Origin: CAYWVO01 sp964461835
Lineage (GTDB): Bacteria > Zixibacteria > MSB-5A5 > WJJR01 > JAJRUJ01
Direction: 5' to 3'
DNA: 20,819 bases
Assembly: GCA_964461835.1 (NCBI GenBank)
Contig: CAYWVO010000051.1
Coordinates: forward strand, 1-20,819
Shown here in pieces: positions 14,713 to 20,819 of the stretch. Position numbers and translations under genes: made by a program. Positions within the stretch are counted from its first letter, which is position 1, and every line of letters begins with the position of its first letter. The notes under the pieces were generated by a model, which had not been told where the DNA came from, made no database searches, and saw nothing but the letters and a program-made list of their open reading frames with translations.

Positions 14713-16530
14713 ATGAACATCCTGGGGATTTCAGCCTTTTACCACGATAGTGCGGCCTGCCTGGTTCGGGACGGCGAAATTGTCGCGGCGGCGCAGGAGG
14801 AACGGTTCTCGCGCAAAAAGCACGACCAGTCATTCCCCGTTCAGGCCATAGATTTTTGCCTCGACTATGGCGGTCTTCGCGGCAGCGATCTGGATCTGGT
14901 CGCCTTCTACGACAAGCCGATTCTCAAATTCGAACGCATCCTGGAGACGTACTTATCATTTGCACCGCGTGGGTTTGCCTCCTTCATCAAAGCCATTCCG
15001 CTCTGGATTAAGCAAAAAATCTGGATGAAAGACCTGATCAAAAAGAGCCTGGAGTACGATGGGACAATTCTGTTTCCCGAACACCATGAATCCCATGCTG
15101 CGTCGGCATTTTTCCCCTCCCCTTTTGCCGAAGCGGCATTTCTGACTGTTGATGGCGTAGGTGAATGGACCACAAGCAGTTATGGGGTCGGCAGGGGGAA
15201 CAAGGTGGAGATCCTCGCCGATATCCATTTCCCCCACTCGCTGGGGCTGTTGTATTCCGCATTCACCTATTACACGGGATTCAAAGTCAATTCCGGTGAG
15301 TACAAAGTCATGGGCCTGGCGCCCTACGGTGAGCCGAAATACAAGGATGTCATCCTGCGTGAATTGATTGATCTCAAGGATGACGGTTCGTTCATGATGA
15401 ATATGGATTACTTCAATTACTGCGCCGGCTTGACTATGACCAATGGCAAGTTTCATGAGCTATTCGATGGCCCGCCCCGCAAACCGGAGTCCCGGTTGAC
15501 CCAGCGGGAGATGGATTTGGCCCGCTCGGTGCAGGAAGTTACCGAGGAAATCATCATGCGGATGGCCCGGCATGTCCGGCGGGAAACCGGTCAGCGATTC
15601 CTCTGCCTGGCGGGCGGGGTGTCCTTGAATTGCGTGGCCAATGGAAAGCTGTTGCGTTCCGGTCTGTATGATGATATCTGGATTCAACCGGCCGCTGGCG
15701 ACGCCGGTGGAGCCTTGGGGGCTGCCCTGTACGCCTGGTATCAGTACTGTGATCATTCACGGACAGCCGATAACACAAACGATGCTCAAGCGGGATCATA
15801 CCTGGGACCTGAGTATTTTAACGACCAGATTCGAGAATACTTGGAGAAACACCGAATTCCACATGAATATCTTCGGACCAGCGATATCCCCGACCGTATT
15901 GCCGATTTGATCGCGCAGGAGAAAGTTGTCGGGTGGTTTCAGGGACGCATGGAATTCGGCCCACGCGCCTTGGGTGCACGTTCGATTATCGGTGATGCCC
16001 GTTCTCCCAAAATGCAGGAGGTGATGAACCTCAAAATCAAGTTCCGGGAGAGCTTTCGTCCATTCGCCCCGTCGGTGTTGAACGAGAAAGTCTCGGAATA
16101 CTTCGAGTTGGACCGCCCCAGCCCCTATATGCTGCTGGTGGCCGAGGTCAAGAAAGAGCGGCAAAAGCAAATGACCGCTGAACAGTCCAAGTTGTTCGGG
16201 CTGGAGAAATTAAACCTCCTGCGATCTGATATCCCGGCGATTACCCATGTTGACTATTCAGCAAGGGTCCAGACCGTCCATCAGGACACCAACCCACTCT
16301 ACCATAAAATGCTGACCAGGTTCGAAGAGAAATATGGGACCGGGGTGATCATCAATACCTCGTTCAACGTTCGTGGGGAACCGATTGTCTGCAATCCCGT
16401 TGATGCCTATCGCTGCTTTATGCGGACAAACATGGATTACCTGATCATGGGTAACTACCTGCTGGACAAGGAAAACCAGAGGCCGCTGGTTGACGATACG
16501 GACTGGCGGGAAGAATTTGCATTGGATTAG
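14713..16530 (+). CDS. O-carbamoyltransferase (NodU/TobZ/SxtI family)
   Basis: A 605-residue enzyme, normal length for the family. These proteins use carbamoyl phosphate and ATP to form carbamoyl adenylate and pass the carbamoyl group to a hydroxyl of a sugar or metabolite. The N-terminal Kae1-like half shows ILGISAFYHDSAACLV, AAAQEERFSRKKHD and the metal-binding HHESH (124-128). Further marks are AGGVSLNCVANGKL, the DAGGALGAAL loop, and GRMEFGPRALGARSI (about 411-425) of the YrdC-like half. The end carries TSFNVRGEPIVCNPVDAYRCF. It begins without a clear ribosome-binding site (GGTG four bases upstream). It is followed by an SxtJ-like gene 8 bp later and a DUF5989 gene, so the three form one transcript. 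The likely acceptor is a surface glycan (inference). Confidence 0.95.
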   Translation: MNILGISAFYHDSAACLVRDGEIVAAAQEERFSRKKHDQSFPVQAIDFCLDYGGLRGSDLDLVAFYDKPILKFERILETYLSFAPRGFASFIKAIPLWIKQKIWMKDLIKKSLEYDGTILFPEHHESHAASAFFPSPFAEAAFLTVDGVGEWTTSSYGVGRGNKVEILADIHFPHSLGLLYSAFTYYTGFKVNSGEYKVMGLAPYGEPKYKDVILRELIDLKDDGSFMMNMDYFNYCAGLTMTNGKFHELFDGPPRKPESRLTQREMDLARSVQEVTEEIIMRMARHVRRETGQRFLCLAGGVSLNCVANGKLLRSGLYDDIWIQPAAGDAGGALGAALYAWYQYCDHSRTADNTNDAQAGSYLGPEYFNDQIREYLEKHRIPHEYLRTSDIPDRIADLIAQEKVVGWFQGRMEFGPRALGARSIIGDARSPKMQEVMNLKIKFRESFRPFAPSVLNEKVSEYFELDRPSPYMLLVAEVKKERQKQMTAEQSKLFGLEKLNLLRSDIPAITHVDYSARVQTVHQDTNPLYHKMLTRFEEKYGTGVIINTSFNVRGEPIVCNPVDAYRCFMRTNMDYLIMGNYLLDKENQRPLVDDTDWREEFALD

Positions 16531-16538
16531 GATTGCCC

Positions 16539-16955
16539 ATGCTGCTGGAAGATATCACAGCCATCAAGAGTACCCGAAAGGACCTGCGAAATTTTGGGCT
16601 GACCGTCGGTATTGTCCTGTGTCTGATTGCCGGAGTGCTCTGGTGGGTGGGCCGATCGTCCTATCCCTATTTGCTCATTCCCGGCGCCGCGCTGATTCTG
16701 TGTGGTTTAGTGGTCCCCGCGATTCTCAAGCCAATCCAAAAAGTCTGGATGACAATCGCGGTCATCATGGGTTGGATCATGACCCGGGTCATTTTGAGCC
16801 TCTTGTTTTTCTTGGTCTTCACGCCGATGGCCGTAGCCGCGCGATTGCTGGGCAAACACTTCCTCTTGTTGAAATGGAAATCGGCCGATCAAAGCTACTG
16901 GAACCATCGCGAACGAGAAGCGTACGACAAGAAACGATCGGAGATGCAGTTTTAG
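16539..16955 (+). CDS. SxtJ-family small membrane protein
   Basis: A 138-residue integral membrane protein. The short N-terminus contains DITAIKSTRKDLRNFGL, typical of this family, and is followed by membrane segments at about 18-38, 43-63 and 70-104 (the last long enough for two passes). The C-terminus is charged and cytoplasmic in character (SYWNHREREAYDKKRSEMQF). Homologues sit beside carbamoyltransferases in polysaccharide loci and, as SxtJ, in saxitoxin clusters; the biochemical role is not known. I chose the ATG at 16539, with AGGA six bases upstream, over the TTG at 16533. It lies 8 bp after the carbamoyltransferase stop, so translation is probably coupled. It may tether or regulate the carbamoyltransferase at the membrane (inference). 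Confidence 0.85.
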   Translation: MLLEDITAIKSTRKDLRNFGLTVGIVLCLIAGVLWWVGRSSYPYLLIPGAALILCGLVVPAILKPIQKVWMTIAVIMGWIMTRVILSLLFFLVFTPMAVAARLLGKHFLLLKWKSADQSYWNHREREAYDKKRSEMQF

Positions 16956-17054
16956 ACGCGTGGTGCCCGGGGGACTGGACACACGGTCAGGAGTCGAGCA
17001 GGAGAATCACCATCGGTCGGAATAATATCATACATTTCTGAGGATAGTATCTCA

Positions 17055-17213
17055 ATGTCGAAAATCGCCCTCTTAGCCGAGATTTGGACGTTCCTGCGGG
17101 AACGGAAAAAATGGTGGCTGGTGCCGATTATGATCATGCTGGTGCTGTTTGGCGCGTTGATTGTCTTGTCTCAATCCTCAGCGCTGGCGCCGTTTATCTA
17201 TACACTGTTCTAA
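17055..17213 (+). CDS. DUF5989 small membrane protein (SxtK-like)
   Basis: A 52-residue single-pass protein, easily missed because of its size. It begins MSKIALLAEIWTFLRERKKW, has one helix (about 21-42, LVPIMIMLVLFGALIVL) and ends with SALAPFIYTLF, the constant tail of DUF5989 proteins. GAGGA (17040-17044) precedes the ATG by 10 bases. It is 99 bp downstream of the SxtJ-like gene on the same strand. The length and order relative to carbamoyltransferase and SxtJ match sxtK of saxitoxin clusters as I recall them. Function is unknown in the family; a membrane adaptor for the carbamoyltransferase-SxtJ pair is an inference. The gene faces the convergent beta-helix gene with 85 bp between. Confidence 0.88.
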   Translation: MSKIALLAEIWTFLRERKKWWLVPIMIMLVLFGALIVLSQSSALAPFIYTLF

Positions 17214-17298
17214 CGTGACTTTCGTGCGCTCAATCACCGAATGTGCGTATCGTATTTCGTCGCATTGAAACGGCAGTATGGTCAGGCGAGGGCAGCGG

Positions 17299-19635
17299 CT
17301 AATCTTCCACCCGTTCGCCGTTCTGGAGATTAATCATCGGAGAACGGATGTCTCCCGGAAATATCTCCACCTCCGCCACCCAGAGGATTGACGAATACGA
17401 TTCCGGGCCGCTATTTGGCGGTTGCCATAATCGAAGATGGTCATCTCCGTTCAGTTCGACACTGATATAACTCACCTCTCTGGGGGCCAGTGAGATAAGT
17501 GTGTCAATAGGACTGAAAGAGCCCGCACTTCCGGATTCTATAATGACCATTTGGGAGGTGGTCCAGTTCCAGTACGTCACATCTACATTGTAAGCCCAAT
17601 AAAAGACAACGGTCAGAGTGTCCTGCGGTTGTCCGAGATCAAACTCGATCCAGTGTGGGTCAGATGCATCTGCAGTCGATGCCCATGTGGAGGCTTCCTT
17701 GTCGTGCGTATGAAAATTACCGTCGGTGATTTGCGCCGGATCATAACCGCTATACGTACCATCGACTAACGGGACTTGCCCGGCGACGAGATTACCCGTA
17801 TCCACTACTGTTTGTTCAGCATAGATAATTGCATCGTCAAGCGGATTTGATTCTTCCGATCCGTTGCCAACTTTCAAATACACGGTCTTGGTACCGTAAC
17901 CACTGCTTAGTTGAAAGACCGGGGCGGCGCTGTACGCGTGCCAGGAGGAACCGGAAAAGTCACTGCTTTCGCTGGCTATATACTCTGTCGGCGAACCGGT
18001 GCAGGTGTTGTTCAGCGTAACCTCACGACTATCTGTTGATTCGTCTCCGCCGTTGATGGCAAACCAGGTTATTTCCGGAGCCGGATCCGCTTCATCGCCA
18101 CCCGGATCATACGCCCCAATATATGACGCGTATTCACCATATCCGCCCGTTGCCGCCGGGGACGTACTATCAATAACATATTCATTTCCGTCAACGGTAG
18201 TAAATTCTGGGTCAGCGAATTTATAGCTACTGCCACTTTCCTGCGTAAACCCCTGAAGGTTTTCGGCGTCGCAGGCGATACGAAAATCTCGAATTGAATA
18301 CGTACTGTCCCGGGGGTTATCGTGAAATGCAAAATAAATTGTTGTTGTGCTATCTTCCCCAGACTCCCAAATTAAATTGCTGTTAAATATGATAGAATTT
18401 TCTGCAGGCCAATAGCAACAGTCATATGGATCGTTCGGGGTTTCCAGCTTCATTGATATCACATTTACCGGGTCGTGAAAAATATTGTTGACAATGGTGC
18501 AGTCTACCGTATCGGTCCGCTCAGTAATCGTTGATTGTTCGCTGTAAATTCCATCCATCGAATTGTCACAGTCTATGGTGTTGTTATACACATGGGTATC
18601 AAATGTCTGCATTTCGGTCTTGGAGGTTGTTCCACCAAAAATAATTCCGGCACCCCCACTAATAGGGCCGTAAATATAGTTATGATAAACACGGCACGTG
18701 TAAAGCCTCGCGGCAGAATTTATTACTATCCCCGCAGTGCCTATGTTGTATATATCATTATTGGAAACGTAAACTGAGTCAATTGGCCAGGCCTGTGTGG
18801 ACTTGATGATTACTCCGCCGAATTGGTCGTGGATACGGTTGTTTCTTACAGTGAGTCTACTTATTGGGGCATGGAGAAACACGCCTGCGGTATTCCAGGC
18901 ATTTGTATACCCATCAGTCACGGAACCATTATGGTGGATATCACAGTTTTCAACGACGAGGTTTTTAACTTGGGCCGAATCAGCAGCGGCATGTGTGACT
19001 ACTCCGCCCCCGTTATCACCCGCATCGCCCGATTTTGTGGAACAAATTTCACAATGTCTAATTGTTAGACCAAGACAAGGATTATCATTTGTCCCGCGAG
19101 GGAATATCCCCCTGTACCCGTACATGAAATGTAGACTGTCAAAGGTAATATAATCGTTTTGGTAAATATATGCGCCGCAGCGTTTATCACCGTCCTGGTC
19201 GGGGTTATTGCCTAAAATGATCGGCCGCATTTCATCGGGGTATCCCTTAAACGTGATACGTTCATCAGGGCCATCACCCGTTCCACTGTTGGTAGGCGAA
19301 AATCCCCAGTTGGCATAGGGAGGCTGTGTATAATTGGCATGATCTTCATCGTAGGCAAAAAGCGAGTCCCAGTCCTGGCCCGTAGTGTCCCCTGCATACA
19401 GCGTGCCATCGTTGTAATACCCCCCGCGAATCAATACTAAATCTCCAGCCTCAGCCTCTGCCAGGGCCTTCTGGACGTGTTCCCAGGCTTCCTCAATAGC
19501 CTGGCCAGAAGCGCTGTCACTACCGGTGGGAGAAACGTATATTGTATTTACATAAGCACTTGCCGGACTTGCAAACAAAGGGAACGACAGCAGCAGCGCA
19601 CTGCTTACCACGATCTGAGCTATGTTCTTTATCAT
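17299..19635 (-). CDS. Secreted right-handed parallel beta-helix protein
   Basis: A 778-residue exported protein with a signal peptide (1 to about 27, ending ASPASA). Residues about 30-80 carry the DUF1565-like opening NTIYVSPTGSDSASG...AWEHVQKALAEAEAGDLVLIRGG. About 160-400 are beta-helix turns with repeated short phrases such as VENCDIHHNG, VRNNRIHDQFGG, VSNNDIYNIG and VYNNTIDCD. An Ig-like segment (about 520-610) is followed by a discoidin/F5-8-like domain (about 615-760: ITDGNFHTHDKEASTW, WIEFDLGQPQDTLTVVFYW). It is probably a polysaccharide lyase or epimerase-like or glycan-binding surface protein; no catalytic residues can be named. There is no type IX sorting domain. The start is the ATG with GGGAG six bases upstream; a GTG lies just before it. 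Confidence 0.85.
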   Translation of the reverse strand: MIKNIAQIVVSSALLLSFPLFASPASAYVNTIYVSPTGSDSASGQAIEEAWEHVQKALAEAEAGDLVLIRGGYYNDGTLYAGDTTGQDWDSLFAYDEDHANYTQPPYANWGFSPTNSGTGDGPDERITFKGYPDEMRPIILGNNPDQDGDKRCGAYIYQNDYITFDSLHFMYGYRGIFPRGTNDNPCLGLTIRHCEICSTKSGDAGDNGGGVVTHAAADSAQVKNLVVENCDIHHNGSVTDGYTNAWNTAGVFLHAPISRLTVRNNRIHDQFGGVIIKSTQAWPIDSVYVSNNDIYNIGTAGIVINSAARLYTCRVYHNYIYGPISGGAGIIFGGTTSKTEMQTFDTHVYNNTIDCDNSMDGIYSEQSTITERTDTVDCTIVNNIFHDPVNVISMKLETPNDPYDCCYWPAENSIIFNSNLIWESGEDSTTTIYFAFHDNPRDSTYSIRDFRIACDAENLQGFTQESGSSYKFADPEFTTVDGNEYVIDSTSPAATGGYGEYASYIGAYDPGGDEADPAPEITWFAINGGDESTDSREVTLNNTCTGSPTEYIASESSDFSGSSWHAYSAAPVFQLSSGYGTKTVYLKVGNGSEESNPLDDAIIYAEQTVVDTGNLVAGQVPLVDGTYSGYDPAQITDGNFHTHDKEASTWASTADASDPHWIEFDLGQPQDTLTVVFYWAYNVDVTYWNWTTSQMVIIESGSAGSFSPIDTLISLAPREVSYISVELNGDDHLRLWQPPNSGPESYSSILWVAEVEIFPGDIRSPMINLQNGERVED

Positions 19636-19669
19636 CACCTACTCCCTCACCCGATGACCACCGTTTTCT

Positions 19670-19698
19670 AGTATATCGTCAATTTTGCGAAATGCCAT
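19670..19698 (-). promoter_or_regulatory. Candidate promoter for the beta-helix gene
   Basis: On the minus strand, ATGGCA (19698-19693) is followed after 17 bp by TATACT (19675-19670), the latter matching TATAAT at five of six positions. The transcript would start near 19663, about 28 bases before the ATG. The -35 box lies in one arm of the inverted repeat reported at 19686-19800. Found by eye. Confidence 0.4.
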
Positions 19699-19904
19699 CA
19701 TAACTTTCCATGACTGCAGAATGGAATGCTGAGAGTCCCTTAAACCCTGGTTCCATGCCCGTAAATTCGGCCATGAAAACAAGGACTCTGGCATTTTGCG
19801 GTTGCTCTCAGCGCTGCCTTTACAGGCAGTCCAACGTAGATCCTAAGCGAAAAATATGCCGAGAACCAATTCATGATCAGTTCTCGTAACTTATTGATAA
19901 TAAG
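19686..19904. repeat. Cluster of inverted repeats, possible structured RNA or small mobile-element remnant
   Basis: Several inverted repeats are packed together in the gap between the ligase and beta-helix genes. AAATGCCA (19690-19697) pairs with TGGCATTT (19789-19796). AATGC..AGAGTCC (19725-19738) pairs with GGACTCT.GCATT (19783-19795). GCTGAGAG (19728-19735) could instead pair with CTCTCAGC (19805-19812). CTGCCT-TTAC-AGGCAG is a hairpin at 19814-19829. CGAGAAC and GTTCTCG (19860-19866, 19880-19886) form a 7-bp stem. CTTATT-GAT-AATAAG lies at 19890-19904. The best stems exclude one another in part. No known riboswitch or housekeeping RNA was recognised, and there is no target-site duplication I could confirm. 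It lies upstream of the predicted beta-helix promoter, so it is not that gene's leader. Confidence 0.4.
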
Positions 19905-20095
19905 TATAATGGCAGGAAGTCCCCCAAAACTGATTTACGCTGGATGTACCTAAAATGAACGATATGCCCAGAATCCGAACAAATGATCCTCCCACCGTGA
20001 ATTCTCAATACCCGCAGCCGATTGCTAAAAAAATCCCTCCTGAGGCGACTTTACCATTCAGTTTATGGGCTGTAACTTGTTGTAGTATGTACGCT
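19905..20095. other. Intergenic remainder before the ligase gene
   Basis: No gene or clear regulatory site is visible in these 191 bp, which follow the stop of the minus-strand ligase gene. No clear terminator hairpin with a T-run was found. Confidence 0.4.
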
Positions 20096-20819
20096 TCAAG
20101 GTTGATCTTTGGTTGAATCGTCCTGCTTAATTCGTGATTCAAACGCTCTGAGTTTCCCGCTTTTATCCTTCGCTATTCGTTTGACTGGCCGTACCTCGAC
20201 CTTTACGGCGTTACCAACCAGGACCTTCCATTTTTCGGTAATATGATCCAAATCTGCCTGCGACAAGCCGTGGGCCGATTCAACCTCCACCACGATATGA
20301 TCCGGCGCGTACTGGATTGCCTTTATCTTCTGTGCGCCCATTCCCATCGTGTAATTGATAACCGGCCCCGCGATTTTAGTTCCGTCGGGGGTGACGATCA
20401 TGTCTGATACTCGTCCTTCAATGCGTTCAATTATCGGCAGGTTTCTGCCGCATTTGCAGGATTCAGAAGTGGGCACTGCGAGATCATTGGTCCAATACCG
20501 AATGAATGGAAAGGCGTATGAGTGCAGCTCGGTCAGGACGATATTGCCGGGTTGCCCGTGCTTCACCGGTTCTTTGGTATCCGGATGCAAAAATTCGACA
20601 TACAGATTGTGAGCCATCAGGTGCATCTTACCGTATTCACACTCAAAAGCGATAATTCCGTTCTCTGTATTGCCGTACTCGTTGACTACTCGGGTTTGCA
20701 GTGAAGATTCGATAAAGTCTCGCTGTTTCTGATACAATACTTCCCCTGTCGTTATTAGAGCTCCTGTCAAGAGTTGTGTAAATTGGTTTTTCACGCAGCG
20801 TCCTTTTCGGCCTGATCGG
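20096..20819 (-). CDS. PaaK/CapK-like acyl-CoA ligase, C-terminal part (5' end outside window)
   Basis: The frame is open to the window edge; 240 residues plus the stop are visible. It matches the second half of phenylacetate-CoA ligase-like AMP-forming enzymes. ALITTGEVLYQKQRDFIE and VVNEYGNTENGIIAFECEYG are the family's central segment (YGNTE corresponds to the Y-G-x-T-E adenylation motif). ERIEGRVSDMIVTPDG is the hinge (A8-like), and VKRIAKDKSGKLRAF is the end with a K-S-G-K-L-R pattern resembling the catalytic lysine region. In polysaccharide loci CapK-like members are thought to activate a carboxylate for transfer, which would fit a supply of acyl groups to the nearby FemAB-like enzymes (inference). 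The first residues visible cannot be a start. Confidence 0.82.
   Translation of the reverse strand, partial: RSGRKGRCVKNQFTQLLTGALITTGEVLYQKQRDFIESSLQTRVVNEYGNTENGIIAFECEYGKMHLMAHNLYVEFLHPDTKEPVKHGQPGNIVLTELHSYAFPFIRYWTNDLAVPTSESCKCGRNLPIIERIEGRVSDMIVTPDGTKIAGPVINYTMGMGAQKIKAIQYAPDHIVVEVESAHGLSQADLDHITEKWKVLVGNAVKVEVRPVKRIAKDKSGKLRAFESRIKQDDSTKDQP

Noticed and set aside
14956..15456. 166-codon minus-strand frame
   Set aside because: Antisense shadow inside the well-conserved carbamoyltransferase gene.

Overview
This window looks like part of a large surface-polysaccharide and cell-envelope locus from an uncultured Gram-negative bacterium of the FCB (Fibrobacterota-Chlorobiota-Bacteroidota) group. 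Zixibacteria, KSB1 or Marinimicrobia-like lineages would fit. The evidence is a C-terminal type IX secretion-like sorting domain (NYPNPFNP motif), several fibronectin III repeats with the WTAxGDD..GTAS signature, an outer-membrane beta-barrel C-terminus, and moderate GC. The phylum assignment is inference. No rRNA, tRNA, CRISPR array, integrase or transposase was seen.

Layout. 1-1046: 3' end of an outer-membrane beta-barrel protein (+). 1097-5859: a sugar/peptide-modification block with three FemAB/BioF2-like acyltransferases (GNAT fold) and one family 2 glycosyltransferase; two genes are convergent and two run as a tight pair on the minus strand. 6178-8852: two paralogous secreted fibronectin III proteins, one short and ending in a hairpin, the other with three repeats plus a sorting domain, separated by about 760 bp without a convincing gene. 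8935-9903: a VanZ-like membrane protein fused to a carbohydrate-binding-like domain. 9933-14100: three minus-strand genes (SGNH hydrolase, asparagine-synthase-like enzyme, SAM methyltransferase). 14713-17213: plus-strand carbamoyltransferase, SxtJ-like membrane protein and a 52-residue DUF5989 protein. 17299-19635: a secreted parallel beta-helix protein (-). 20096-20819: 3' part of a PaaK/CapK-like acyl-CoA ligase (-), cut by the window edge.

How the genes may work together (inference). The glycosyltransferase would build a glycan. The FemAB-like enzymes, methyltransferase, asparagine-synthase-like enzyme, carbamoyltransferase and SGNH esterase/acyltransferase would decorate it with acyl, methyl, amide and carbamoyl groups. 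The SxtJ and DUF5989 membrane proteins could place carbamoylation at the membrane. The beta-helix, VanZ-CBM and fibronectin III proteins would act at or outside the envelope. The most interesting item is the carbamoyltransferase-SxtJ-DUF5989 trio, which matches the order of sxtI-sxtJ-sxtK of cyanobacterial saxitoxin clusters, placed opposite an SGNH hydrolase in a polysaccharide setting. A second is a compact, highly folded non-coding stretch at 19686-19904.
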